From positions 20,190,832-20,254,831 of the forward strand of contig CM055870.1 in NCBI GenBank assembly GCA_029582165.1: DNA of 64,000 nucleotides. The letters are read 5' to 3'. Positions 34,422 through 45,892 of the stretch are shown in pieces (within the stretch, counting starts at the first letter, position 1; the number at the start of each line of letters is the position of its first letter). The translations under genes were made by a program, and so were the position numbers. The notes below the pieces were generated by a model, which did not search any database, was not told the DNA's origin, and saw nothing but the letters and a program-made list of their open reading frames with translations. The DNA comes from Portulaca oleracea (taxonomy: Eukaryota; Streptophyta; Magnoliopsida; Caryophyllales; Portulacaceae).

Positions 34422-35341
34422 TGATGTATGCAAGGTCACAATGATCAGAATAATGACCTCAAAGTACACCAAATTAACACACAACACACATATTTTGACC
34501 TCACAACAAAGAATCAAGCACAAACACACCCAAAAACAGACCTCAACACAGAGAATCAACTATAACCTCCTCAAAACAGAGCACAAACACCAAAGCTAAA
34601 ATGTATGAAATGGATAATGATGAAATGATGATCGGATGAACAAGAACTTACAATCAAACAGTAAATAGAGAATAGACTTGAGCTCGAGCTGATACAGGTC
34701 CACCACAGCTAGAACATTAAGGGCAATGGACTCGATGACCTCAATGGATACAGGCACACCACCATCGAAGCTACAAAGGTCTACACCCACCACAAGGATT
34801 GCCAAATCCTTGATATTGTAGTAGAATTAACTAAGGATAAGAGTTTAACGTCACTCACAAATAAGAGGCTCAACAAAGCACTCAAAATGATATTGTTTTC
34901 ACTGATTGTTAATGTCCTCAAGCTGCCGATTACAAGCTATATAAACCTAGGGTTGAGCTAGATGATTAAGGGTTTCCCCTTGCTCAAGAAACTCTCTAAT
35001 TACCCATTAAGCTACTTAACTAACTTAGAAAGCTAATTAAGGCTCATTACAAACTAGATAACATCAAAATAAAATGAAATAAAATCTAACAAACGCGTTT
35101 TCTTTATTACAAATGGTTAAATCACCTCACAAGCTGGAAATGGCCTTAACAGCTCGGAAGTGAGTCTTCATGGAGGACAACAATACAGGATCACCTTATA
35201 GAACTGGAATATCCTCAACAGTCCAGAAGTGATATCTTCAAAGAGGACCTCAGAACTGGCAAAATATCTCCATTGAGCTGGAAAGTCCTCAACAGCTCTA
35301 AAGTGAAGTCTTCAAACACGGATGAGGGCCTCAATCCAAAG

Positions 35342-35865
35342 TAGGGATGGCAACGGGGCGGATCGGGGATGGGGGAGTATACCCGCTTCGGGGAATGATT
35401 CTTGCCCCATCCCCATCCCCAACGGGGATTTTTTTAAACTATCGTAAATTTAACTAAATTTTAATCGGATCCGGTTTTTAATCGAACCCGGTTTTTAACA
35501 TGTTCAAAATACAACGTATTTAACTTGCTCAAGTAATAATACATCAAAATCAAACAATAATACATCAACAAGTGAGAATAAATAGGAAAATTACTACTTT
35601 GTCCTTCCCATTAATATTTATATTAAATTTGAATAAAAGTTATTTAATAATTTTAACATTTTCGGGGATGGGGATGGGGAATTCACCCCGGCGGGGAAAA
35701 TGGGGACGGGGATGGGGAAAATTTTGTCCCCATCCCCGAGCGGATTTTGGAAAATCGTCCCCGTCCCCGTCCCCGTCCCCATCCCCAATGGGGGCGGGGA
35801 TTTTTCCCTAGAGCGGGGCGGGGCCCCGACGGGTTTGGGGATTCCCCGCCCCATTGCCATCCCTA
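35342..35865. mobile_element. hAT-type MITE with GC-rich ends
   Basis: Termini TAGGGATGGCAACGGGG and CCCATTGCCATCCCTA are inverted. Flanking 8-mers ATCCAAAG (35334-35341) and ATCAAAAG (35866-35873) match at 7 of 8. The sister LTR shows the empty site (ATCCAAAGATATGG near 48713). An 8-bp TSD is diagnostic for hAT. The ends consist of GGGGATGGGGATGGGG-like runs with G-quadruplex potential. ORFs made of GMGTGTG or PSPSPS are artefacts. Confidence 0.85.
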
Positions 35866-35910
35866 ATCAAAAGATATGGAATTGAGAAATAGCCTCACTG
35901 GTTGGCTGCT

Positions 35911-36067
35911 GTCGATCCCGATCCTGATTTACGATCCTACGATTTTATGGTCCAAAATCGTCAAAACGATTCTACAATTTACACACGATCCACGATCCTA
36001 CGTGGGCTAATTTCCGATCCTAGCTTCCCCATAGTTTCGAGTTAGGATCCTGATTTTAACAACCTTG
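35911..36067. repeat. foreign repeat block with GATCC words in the LTR
   Basis: It is absent from the sister LTR. The block runs from GTCGATCCCGATCCTG to TTTTAACAACCTTG and contains CGATCCTACG-type words many times. In reverse it starts CAAGGTTGTTAAAATCAGGA, a start seen in dispersed plant repeats. Its other end and TSD were not resolved. Confidence 0.5.
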
Positions 36068-37154
36068 GCTGGATCATCATGAAACACTCCTGGATGTCAG
36101 TGTTTGATGCTGAAGATGGTGAGGTCGTTGCTGCTCCTGATGCTAGCTCTGGTTCACTGTCCTCTGGACTCTGGTCATCTGATGGAGGACCTCCATCATC
36201 TTCCCCAGGTTGAGGAAAGTCTGTCCTCAAACTTGAAAGGTCTTCATACTCTGAAAAGTATGGCCTCAAATCTGCAACATTGAATGTAGCACTGCCCCCA
36301 TAATCTTCAGAAAGGTCTAACTTGTAAGCATTGTCTACAATCCTCTCAAGCACTTCAAAAGGTCCATTTGCTCTTGGTGTCAACTTTCCCTTCCTCTTGC
36401 TTGGAAATCTATCCTTCCTTAGATGAATCCACACTAAATCTCCTGGGTTAAAAATCATCTTCCTCCTATGCTTGTTTGCTAATGTAGAAACTTGCTCAGA
36501 ATACTTGACGATCTTCTCCTTGAATTATTGATGAAGCTTCTTGATCTCCGATGCATGTTTACCTGCTTCATAACTAAACCTCACAGAATGTGTAAGTGGT
36601 GACAAATCTAATGGAGTTCTAGGATTTCTACCATAGACAACCTGGAATGGGGAAAGGCCAATTGCCTTAGATGGTGCTCTATTGAAAGCAAATTCAGCAT
36701 GAGACAAGAGGGTGTCCTATCCTGTTTTGTTTGTGTTTATTAGTGACCTCAATAGTGTTCCAAGTGTCCTGTTTGTGACCTCTGTTTGCTCATCTGTTTG
36801 GGGGTGACAAGTTGTGCTATACTTCAGTTGGGTGCCCAATTTCTTCAAAAGAGTAACCCAAAAATGACTTAGGAACTTGCCATCCCTATCTGACACCATA
36901 CTCCTGGGAACTCCATGGAGTCTCACTACCTCTTGGAAATACAATTCAGCTATCCTCACATCATCATAAGTAATATGGCATGCAATAAAGTGAGCCATTT
37001 TACTGAATCTGTCCACAACTACCATGATTGAATATTTTCCTCTTTGAGTTCTTGGTAGACCAACAATGAAGTCTAGACTGATGTCCTCCCAAGGACTGTT
37101 TGGAACTGGCAAAGGTGTATATAGCCCTTGAGGTAAGCTTTGACTCTTTGCAAT
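36042..37154 (-). pseudogene. pol: gypsy integrase, CRM-like element
   Basis: The catalytic core (36717-37112) has [33 protein letters not shown] and [17 protein letters not shown], so D, D and E are present. Next comes LSPFQVVYGRNPRTPLDLSP. The C-terminal part (36042-36458) reads FNPGDLVWIHLRKDRFPSKR and ATFNVADLRPYFSEYED, then an acidic DDGGPPSDDQ tail. Stops near 37154, 36716 and 36523 sit where Gln, Trp and Gln are expected. The frame overlaps the 3' LTR. Confidence 0.87.
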
Positions 37155-38699
37155 CTAACATGTAGCACACCTCCTAACCCAATGTTCAACATCCTTCCTC
37201 ATTTTAGGCCAACAATAGTGTTCCTTCAACATAAGAAGGGTCTTCTCAATGCCAAAATGACTTGCTAAGCAACGTCCATGAACTTCAGAGATCAACAACT
37301 CTCTAAAACTACTCCTTGGAATAAATAACCTTGCTCCTTTGAAGAGAAATCCCTTGTCTATATGGTATAGACTATGAGGATGTCCCTGACACTTCTGGTA
37401 CAACTCTCGAAAATCTTCATCATTCTCATACAAAGCTTTCAACAGTTCAAAACTAAGCACTCTTGCATCCAAAGTTTGCAACAACAAATACCTCATGGAC
37501 AATGCATCAGCTCCTTTGTTAAGCTTCCCATATTTTTGATGGATCACAAAATGAAATTGTTGCATGAACTCCACCCATGTAGCATGCCTAGTATTGATTT
37601 TATGCTGCCTTTGAATGAATTTGAGGGCCTCATGATCACTGTGCAAAATAAATTCTGCTCCAATAAGATAATCCCTCCAATGTTGCAAAACTCTAATGTT
37701 AGCATAGAACTCTTTATCATATGTATTGTATTTCTTCTTGGCCTCATTAAGTTTCTCACTGAAATAAGCTACTGGTTTTCCCTCTTGAGTCAATACTGCT
37801 CCAATGCCTACACCTGAGGCATCACACTCCACTTCAAAGACTTTGGCAAAACAAGGTAATGCCAATACTGGTGCTGAGGTTAGTTGTCTTTTGACCTCTT
37901 CAAAAGCTTTCTGTGCAGCTGGCGTCCAAGTAAAGCTCTTCCCCTTCACTAACTCAGTCATAGGAGCTAGAATAGTGCTAAAATTTCTCACAAACCTCCT
38001 GTAGAAAGATGCCAAACCATGGAAACTCCTTATCTGTTGGATTGATGTAGGAATTGGCCACTCTCTGATGGCTTTAATCTTATCCTCATCTACTTGTATT
38101 CCTTCTAATGTCACAATATAACCAAGGAATATAACATGGCTGGTGAAGAATTGACACTTCTTGAGGTTCCCATACAACTTCTCTCTACTCAAAATCTCCA
38201 TAAGACTCCTCAAATGTCTAGCATGATCCTCCTCAGACTAGCTATAAATGAGTATATCATCAAAATACACAACAACACTCTTCCTAATCAAAGGCTTCAC
38301 AACTTGATTCATGAGTCTCATAAAGGTTGATGGTGCATTTGTCAAACCAAAAGGCATGACCAACCACTCATATAGACCTCCCTTAGTCTTAAAGGCTGTC
38401 TTCCACTCATCTCCCTCATAAATTCTGATCTGATAGTATCCACTCCTCAAATCAATCTTTGAAAGCACAGTTGAGCCATGGAGCTCATCAAGCATATCCT
38501 CAAGTCTTGGAATAGGATATCTATACTTGATAGTAATCTTGTTGATGGCTCTATAATCAATACACATCCTCTGACTTCTATCTTTCTTAGGGACCAATAA
38601 TGCTGGAACTGCACAAGGGCTCAAACTCTCTCTAATCATTCCTTTCTCCAACAACTCATCAACTTGTCTCTGGATCTCATTGGTTTCAACAGGGGTCAT
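37155..38699 (-). pseudogene. pol: gypsy reverse transcriptase, RNase H and integrase zinc region, CRM-like element
   Basis: RT (38238-38699) has [56 protein letters not shown] and the catalytic [12 protein letters not shown]. One stop follows at about 38236. The next ORF (37155-38213) continues with CQFFTSHVIFLGYIV, RNase H (FEVECDASGVGIGAVL, DKEFYANIRVLQHWRDYL) and the integrase HHCC region (HGRCLASHFG, RRCATC). Only one stop lies in about 1.5 kb, so decay is modest. Confidence 0.9.
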
Positions 38700-39636
38700 T
38701 CTATAGGATGGTTTGTTTGGTAGGATAGATCATGGGATGAGATCAATTTTATGCTAGATGTCTCTCTTAGGGGGTAAACCGGGTGGCATTTCTTCTGAAA
38801 AACATGTTGGAACTGGTTTAGGATGGGTTGGAATAAAGGATGGTTATTTTGTGGGGTTGGCTCATTTTGTGAGGCTGGTTCTTCATCAAGATCAAGCAAA
38901 AGAAACTCCTTCTGTTCACAGAACTCATGATATTCAGTTGGCAACATCACATCAAGGGTTGGTTCAACAATGAGGTTTTTGGTTTTTTTTGTGAGCTGGG
39001 ATGGTTTAAGTGGGGTGAGGACAATTTTTTTGTGGTTTAGGTTAGGGGAATAAGTATTGGCTCTTCCATCATGATTAATAGATCTATCAAACAACCAATG
39101 TCTTCCTAACAACAAATGACATGCATCCATAGGTATAACATCACACCACACTTCATCTTTATAAACATGACCAATTGAAAAATTCACAAGGCATCTAGAT
39201 GAGGTTTTGATACCTTTGCTTTGACTCAACCACTGGATGGTGTAAGGAGCTGGATGAGGACAGGTTAGCAAATTCAGCTGCCTCCATCAATAATTAAGGA
39301 ACATATCATCCCTTGCACTGTACATCTTGTGTGAAAAATGTTCTCCCTCTGCTCAGTTTCCTCATCAACGACAGAACTACTAAGGACCCTCCTGATCACC
39401 AAGATTTCACCTTCATCAGGTCTGGCCTCAACTTCCTCTTCATCATACACAGGATCTCCTTGAGGTTCATCGAACTGTTCTTCCTCAACAACTGACTCAG
39501 GTTCAACAAACAGTGTTGCTTGATATTCTACTAAGGTCACTTGAGCAAGGTCTGGCAAAGGTGTATATAGCCCTTGAGCAAGGTCACTGCTCTTCTGTTT
39601 AGACATTCTGATGCTAGATGTCCAAGACCTTGACAT
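38700..39636 (-). pseudogene. pol: gypsy protease region, CRM-like element
   Basis: It reads GMICSLIIDGGS at the active site (the family has ID.G(S/T)), then a stop at about 39272. The next ORF has TSSRCLVNFSIGHVYKDEVW and CDVIPMDACHLLLGRHWLFD, a clear gypsy protease end (LLGRPW). A frame change near 38720 leads to RT. Confidence 0.78.
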
Positions 39637-40587
39637 CTAAAACACCTCCTCTCAGGGAATGGTTGATTGGTAGGTTTTGGGGTTCTTTGTGGGGGATTTT
39701 AGGCTTGTGTCTGAGGTGGTTTAAGAGCTGGATATCTGGTTTGTGGTTGTGGAGATGGATAGGCTTTTTGAGGTGGATGGTAGGATTTGTTGTAATGGTC
39801 TGATTTGGTTTGAGGATAGGTTTTAGCATGGTACTTGCTTCCATACTTCTTCCTTTGGGCCTTCTTCTGTTGTTCCACCTTATGAGCCAAAGAACTTAGC
39901 TCATCAAGTGAATGATACACCTGAAGCTCAACAATGTTTTTAATATTATCATTCAATCCTGCAAGGTACCTCACATAGGTCTAAACTTCATTCTCCTTCA
40001 TGTTACACTTCCACAGTAGATACTCAAACTCCTTAGTGTATTCCTCAACAGATTTGCTGCCCTGGACCAAGTGTTGAAGTTTGAAATAATTCTTCTTTAT
40101 GTAACTTTCAGGTAAGAACTTCTCCTTGAGCTTCTGCCTCATTTCTACCCATGTACTGACCTTAGGTTCATCTATCTCCTCTCTCCTCCTTTGTAAATTG
40201 TTCCACCATGTAGATGCATACTTCTTCAACTTCAATGCAACCAACTTTACCTTGTTCTCCTCAGAAACCTCCTTTAAATCAAACACCTTCTTCACTGTTT
40301 GTAACCAATCCAAAAATACATCAGGATCCAACTCACCTCCATACTCAGGAATGTCTATTTTTGAAATCCAACTTCTTTACTCTTCTATCTTCCCTCCTTT
40401 CTTCTCTTTTACTCCTACTCCCAAATTCACCTCCACTACTCCTAGGTGACCTCCTTACATAACTCCTTCTTCGATGATATCTAGGCCCTCTTCTTCCTCT
40501 CCCAGTTTCACTAAAAGGATTCTCCTCCTCTTCTTCTTCTTCATATTCCAAATCAGATTCTCTATTGATCTCTCTCCTGTGCAACCT
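39637..40587 (-). pseudogene. gag: gypsy gag, main part, CRM-like element
   Basis: It opens with a charged stretch (MHRREINRESDLEYEEEEEE and RRGPRYHRRRSYVRRS). The gag domain follows (DPDVFLDWLQTVKKVFDL, VKLVALKLKKYASTWWNNLQ, MRQKLKEKFLPESYIKKNYF, VEEYTKEFEYLLWKC). After a stop at about 39977 comes RYLAGLNDNIKNIVELQVYH. After another near 39698, a zinc knuckle region (CFRCQGLGHLASEC in frame) lies near 39614-39650. The 5' tip of gag lies across the Athila insertion at 47617-47740. Confidence 0.83.
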
Positions 40588-41981
40588 TGTTTAGTCCCAT
40601 TTTAGGGGCTAAATACCACTCGTTTACGCCCAAGTCTATTGTCGTTCCCTAATAAAATGGTTATTTATTACGTGTTTTGTGATTTTTAGGTATTAAGTTC
40701 GGAGAATAATAAAAGGGGGGCGAAGTTGCGAAAAAGGGCGATAACTCGGTCATCCCGAGACCTTTGGAGCTAATTTTATGTCGTGGTGAAGACCAAGCGT
40801 TCGCTACGCCCTTCGTAGCGTTCGTTACGGATCATTGACTGGGTCGCGACGCTGGGCATAGCGGACGCCTTGGAGCTGCCGAGAATTAGAGTTTTCGCCT
40901 GTCTTGGGTCGTAGCGAACGCTATGATGCCCGTAGCGGTCGCGACGACCCTTTTTCCAGCATAATTTTAGGCCAAAACGATTGTGTTTTGGCCCTTCTTC
41001 CCCTTTTGTTTAAATAGCCCGTCTTGGGGCATGAATGAGGATTATCTGATCTAGGGAGTTATCTAGGAGTAGCTAGGGCATCTAGGTTTAGACTTAGATT
41101 TTATTTTCAGTTTGTAATTAGTAGATTTTAGAGGGAGATTAGTGAGAGATTAATCTAGGGTTTTGGAGATTTGAGTTTATTATTGAAGATTTGGGGATTC
41201 AATCAATTGAGAGATTGTTGGATCATCTTTTTATTGCCTTCCATTGTTCATCTACAACATTTTGATAAGTATTCTCTTTCCTTAACTCTTTATTTAATTA
41301 CTTTGCTAATTACTTTGCTTGTTCTTAATTTCCTTACTTGCTATTTCATTGTTCTTGTTTGTCTATGGTTGTTGATTTTTCCATCATGTCTAGAGGCTAA
41401 TCTTTCTTGAGGTGAGGGGGTGATTAAGGCTTTAATGGATTTTGGCTAAGGTGTTTATTGATTAAAGTGTGTTTTAGTTGGAGGAGTCTATTTCCACCTA
41501 GTGTCTTGTCATTGGGGTGGCGGTTCAAGGTCAGAGCTCTTTGAATCGTTATACACTCAATGGGAAGTCTAGAGTGGGATAGTTAAGCCCACACTTACGA
41601 GGGTAAGTGTAGGCTTAACTAGGAATTAACGCGATTTTCAACCCCGATGGTCCATGGTGGACATAGGGTAGTTAATTTGAATCTTCCTCGAGGGAGGGGA
41701 TTCATCGTGGCCTTTTTCCCGCGTTGTTCCATAGATAAATCTAACTTTATGCATTTTGATCATGAAAACTTCTTGATCAAAAGTTCCGTTAAGTGTCTAA
41801 AACCCCCGAACCTTTTCCATTCCTTGACCGACCTTAGTTTTATTTCTTGCTTTGTGATCTTTCATACCAATATCCTTACCTTAACAATCTCAACCCGACC
41901 ATTGACCTAGTTCCTTTGACCAAGGCCGCCAGCTCCCTGAGAGAGAACGACAAAACCGAGGTCTTACAAGCCGCTGGTACA
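40588..41981 (+). repeat. 5' LTR of the Athila-like element
   Basis: 1394 bp. Compared with the 3' LTR it lacks about 330 bp of the GC-rich palindrome array (junction near 40795). A TATA-like TTTAAATAG lies near 41010. Confidence 0.9.
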
Positions 41982-41986
41982 CAAAA

Positions 41987-42004
41987 TGGCGCCGTTGCCG
42001 GGGA
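41987..42004 (+). promoter_or_regulatory. primer-binding site, tRNA-Asp
   Basis: TGGCGCCGTTGCCGGGGA lies five bases after the 5' LTR and is the complement of the plant tRNA-Asp 3' end including CCA. Confidence 0.93.
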
Positions 42005-42174
42005 GCCAGCGCCCCTAGTTTTAGTTTCTTGGTCTTTGGTTAATTGAGTTTGCTTTCACGCTAGAAATTAGTTTGTGCCAATCCAAATGAATTTGATGCT
42101 TCTATCGGTTCTTGTTGATGCATGTAGGTACGCCCTAATGTTCTACCGAGCATCGTAGGAGGTTTCAAGTCCTA

Positions 42175-43230
42175 ATGGGTGAAGCCCAAGCTGATTCACC
42201 CCGTACCCTTCTATCATATGCCGTTCCATCATCGGGTACGGGAGGCAATCCTATCATCCTACCGCCACTACCACCCACCGCAACATTCGAGTTCAAACCA
42301 TGCCTGCTGGACGCTTTTGGGAGAAACCAATTCTATGGAGATGGCTTCGAGGACCCTATCGATCATATTAGAAGATTCGAAGGTCGGATTGGTTTTGTGC
42401 ATATGCCAGAGGTATCTTCGGAGTTTTTGAAATTGAAGCTTTTCCGTCTCACCTTGGGAGGAAAAGCTAAGATGTGGCTCGACATTTGTTCACCTGGTAC
42501 ATATACTACTTGGGATGCATTGAGACGGGATTTTCTTCACCATTTCTTTCCGGCTGATGAGACGCATAGGCTTCGACAGGCTATCTTGAATTTCAAGCAA
42601 GAGCCGGGAGAAACTCTTTTCGATTCATGGGCAAGGTTTAAACTTCTTCAAAGGCGATGTCCACATCATAATCTTCCGGATTGGTTATTGTTACATTAGT
42701 TTTACCATGGGCTTCAAGACGATCTTAAAGACTCAATTGATATTGCATCAGGAGGAATGTTTCTTATGAAGACCGAGCATCAAGCAAATGTTTTCCTTCA
42801 CGAGCTATTTCAACATTCTCCTTCTTGGGGACGCCGTCGGAGTTTAGGAAGTAGAGGCTATTCCTTGGAGAGCAAACCTACTATCAAATTCCTTATGGGC
42901 GTCGTCCAAGAGATGCAACAGAAGATGGTATCTAATGGAACAGCCAACCAATTGGGAGTCGTACAGGAGACCCAACCCTCCACCCAAAACATCCAATATT
43001 TCTCACCCAACCACCAAAACCAAGAAGTTGACAACCCACTTATCACCAACCTACTCCTCATCTTCAAGAACCCCAACCATCTCAAGGGTCCAACATAGAG
43101 AAGTTGCTGAAGCAAATTGTTGAAAATCAAGAGAATGATAGGGCTCGCCTCGAGAAATTGAAAATCAATGGGCCCAAACGGCTCATATAGACTACATCCC
43201 TCAAACCGTCCCCATACAACCTCAACCTAC
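42175..43230 (+). pseudogene. gag: Athila-type gag
   Basis: The ATG at 42175 opens MGEAQADSPRTLLSYAVPSS. The gag domain follows: NQFYGDGFEDPIDHIRRFE, LKLKLFRLTLGGKAKMWLD, TTWDALRRDFLHHFFPADET, FKQEPGETLFDSWARFKLLQ and RCPHHNLPDWLLLH. A TAG at 42697 stops it where the family continues with the 'FY.GL' block, and that block (FYHGLQDDLKDSID) does follow. The next segment (to about 43100) has SGGMFLMKTEHQANVFLHEL. A further frame change leads to a Pro/Gln-rich part. Confidence 0.85.
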
Positions 43231-43234
43231 TCCA

Positions 43235-44143
43235 ATGGTGCCGGTGAATCTTATTACCCTCCGGAGTGAAGGGGAAGCGATAGTACCAAATTTTGTGGAA
43301 GATGGATGTTTGAGAGAAGAAGAAAAAGCAAGTGAGTTGGAGATGAATGAAGAAAGGGAGGTGTTTCTTGAAGAAGCTGAAAGTGAGAATGAGGAGAAGT
43401 TGAGTGAGGAAGAAGAATTCAATGAGGAAATAGGTGGGTGCTTGATAGAACCTTATACTTTTCAGCTTTCATGTGAGCGTCCTTTGGAGGAGATCCTTCT
43501 TGAGCCTATCCACGTTGAGCCCAATGGTAGTGAGGTCGTGTTCCTCACTAATCTTACAGATGGGGCATATACTCGAGAGGTGGAGGATGTTCCCTTGGAG
43601 GAACCTTTATTTGAGCGTATGGAGGTCCATGATTTTATTATCAATGATGAAGCATCTTTGGAGTTTCCCCTTCCTCAAGTAGAGTTTGAGTACTTCCCGA
43701 TCACTTCGAATTATTTCATTGAAGAAGAATTCAAAGAAGGGGTTGAGAAGGAAGAAGAATTCTCGAAGGAAGATGACTGTCATCAACTCATGCTTGCTCC
43801 CAAGGCTCCAAAACTCCGGGAAACAAGTAAAGTGGAGTTTAAATTGCCTCCTCATCTATTCCACTCTATTCGACCGCCGGAGGAGCAACTTGCTTGGTTC
43901 ACTATGGTAGTTGGGAGATGTTGGAAGAAGATGAGAAAAAGAAGGTGGAAGAAACGTAAGAAGCCACTACCTTTCTTCGCCCCGAGGCCAACTACAAACT
44001 CGTTAGATCATCTTGACCTTTATGCTTGCAAAGTGGGGAATTGTTGGAAAGGGAGGAAAAGAAAATGGTGGAAGAGATGGAAAATGTTCCTATCTTGTTC
44101 ACCCCGTCTTTCAAGAATCAAACGGGTATTTAGGTCAAGCTAG
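43235..44143 (+). CDS. 302-residue acidic/basic ORF of unknown function in the Athila-like element
   Basis: Intact ORF. Residues 4-15 (VNLITLRSEGEA) resemble the Athila gag-pol junction (the family has 'TLRSG'). After that no protease follows. Residues 26-65 are almost wholly Glu, Lys and Ser. Residues 66-220 stay acidic, with short hydrophobic pieces. Residues 221-302 are basic and Trp-rich. Two copies of one motif occur, VGRCWKKMRKRRWKKRKK (226-243) and VGNCWKGRKRKWWKRWK (267-283). I do not recognise the family. The basic repeats could bind nucleic acid; this is inference. The start could be a few codons upstream in the gag tail, since no Kozak-like context stands out. Confidence 0.65.
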   Translation: MVPVNLITLRSEGEAIVPNFVEDGCLREEEKASELEMNEEREVFLEEAESENEEKLSEEEEFNEEIGGCLIEPYTFQLSCERPLEEILLEPIHVEPNGSEVVFLTNLTDGAYTREVEDVPLEEPLFERMEVHDFIINDEASLEFPLPQVEFEYFPITSNYFIEEEFKEGVEKEEEFSKEDDCHQLMLAPKAPKLRETSKVEFKLPPHLFHSIRPPEEQLAWFTMVVGRCWKKMRKRRWKKRKKPLPFFAPRPTTNSLDHLDLYACKVGNCWKGRKRKWWKRWKMFLSCSPRLSRIKRVFRSS

Positions 44144-45892
44144 GGACCTAAAACAAGCACTACATGGGAGGTAACCCATACTTCCGTTTTGATTAATTTC
44201 TTTTCTTTTGTTTCTTTTTCTTGTTTCTAATCCTGCATGCGGATCTTACGAGCCTTGCTTGTTTTTACTTGAATATCCTAACCCTTTGCTCGATTATCAC
44301 GGATCGCGGATTGAGTAATCATTTATTTTGAAGAACTCGAGGTAATATCTCTCCGCTATTCTCTTTTTGAGTTGAATATCCTATGATCCATGCTGCATGC
44401 TTGATTTTCTTTTGGGTGGTGAACCCCTTTGAGTGTTTATGTTGGGGTATATTGTTTGTTGGGTAGTGTGGGCTCGGGTCGCCACCACTTTTGTTTGCTA
44501 GTTGTTCCTGTTTGTTTGTTCTTTTCGGTTCTCTACCCTTTTTCTTGTGACACCTTCCCACAATGAGGACATTGTGGCGTTTTAAGTGTGGGGGGGGTGA
44601 GAGATATTTGCTTCAAGGGTAGATCACCTAGCTGTTTTTGTTTTTATTTTCTTAGTTTTTGCTTAAAATTAAAAAAAAATTCGTGTGAAAAAGGAGAAAA
44701 AAGGGAGTGAAAACCTTTAAAGTTTTCTTTTAGTTTTGTTTTTGCTCTGCTTTGTTTCCTGGATCTCGTTATCGAAGTTGAGAAGCCGTTCTTAAGCTTC
44801 TTTAAAAGTAACCGGTTGGAGCATTTTCGACCCCATCTCGGGTTTTAGTCAAGACTTACCCCTAATAGACTCCCTTCATTAAGTGTCTATTGAGACTCCC
44901 GTTCTTTTCACCTTCTAATTGGAACCGAGAGATTTTAGGGGCTCGTGTCCGAGTTTGTTTTGTTGCTCATTTAGCAAATTCAAAAACGAAGAAAGAAAAA
45001 GAAAAAATTTCATAAGGTACAATAACCTGAATAAGTGGAGCGTGTCGCTAAATGACACTAACCACCTACACTTAGCCAACCTACACGGGCCCGGTATCGG
45101 TGGTACGACACTGATACCCCTTAACCCTCCTCCTATATCGCTTTGCGACGGAGAGGCGAATGGAAAAGACCGTGTTGGGAGGGTATACCCCTTATATGGG
45201 CCGTCCAATTCCCGAAAGTAAGGCTAATACCGACCTTTAAAAAGAAAATGAAAAAAAGAATATAGGAGAAAGTGAAACGGAAAAAGTTTCTTGCTTCTAA
45301 ATAAAGTGGGGCCTCTCCTTGCATCACCTACGGCCCTCACCAAGCCAAGGGCGACCAAATGCGAGGGAGGGCAACATTTCTCTTGGTTGTTTCGTTGTTT
45401 CCAAATTTGGACACGAGTCTTTAAAACCTTTTGATTCCCGTTAGAACCCACTTGCACATATTTGCACATGGGGTTTCGCTTGGTATAAGGTGTAGGGAGT
45501 TAAAAACCTTCAAGATTGACCTTTATCTGAGTGTGGTGTTTGTGAGATGCTCCTAACGGTTACTTTTGGAGGCTTAATAACGTTTTCTTAGTTTGGATTG
45601 CGAGATCTTTTGAATCAAAGCCTTTGTTTTTCTTTCTTTTTGTTTTCTTCGGTTTTGTTTTCACTTTCCCTCTCTCCTTTTTCTTTGGCTTTTGTGGGTA
45701 CAGCCGCTATAAACCCTCACGAGACCCACCTCGTCCACCCGGGCTACCGGGGGGTTTAAAGGGCTTGATGCTTGTGCTAAATGCATCCGCGATTTCTGCG
45801 GAAGTGAGTTAGTTGCTTTTGTTTAGTTCTAGTTTCTTAGTTTCTTTTGTTTAGTTTTGCTCGGGACGAGCAAAAGGCTAAGTGTGGGGGGG
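44144..45892 (+). other. non-coding 3' interior of the Athila-like element, ending in a PPT
   Basis: Begins with CATGGGAGGTAACCCATA, an inverted-repeat motif commonly found before the 3' non-coding part of Athila-type elements (GGGAGGTAACCC). No pol or env ORF longer than 100 residues occurs. Two T-rich stretches and homopolymer runs are present. AAGTGTGGGGGGG (45880-45892) abuts the 3' LTR as the PPT; a similar GTGTGGGGGGG occurs at 44586. Confidence 0.65.

Larger units (their letters stand above)
34422..36198 (-). repeat. 3' LTR of the CRM-like element, enlarged by insertions
   Basis: It matches 47799-48929 but is about 645 bp longer because of a hAT MITE (35342-35865 plus TSD) and a second foreign block (35911-36067) that replaces about 50 bp of LTR. 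The integrase ORF ends inside it. Confidence 0.87.

Noticed and set aside
35572..35885. ORFs with PSPSPSP or GMGTGTGT repeats
   Set aside because: They derive from the GC-rich ends of the hAT MITE; the same artefact would appear at every MITE copy.
41171..41910. ORFs of 79 and 87 residues, present twice (also 46803 and 47282)
   Set aside because: They lie inside the two LTRs of the Athila-like element; duplication reflects the LTR pair, not a gene family.
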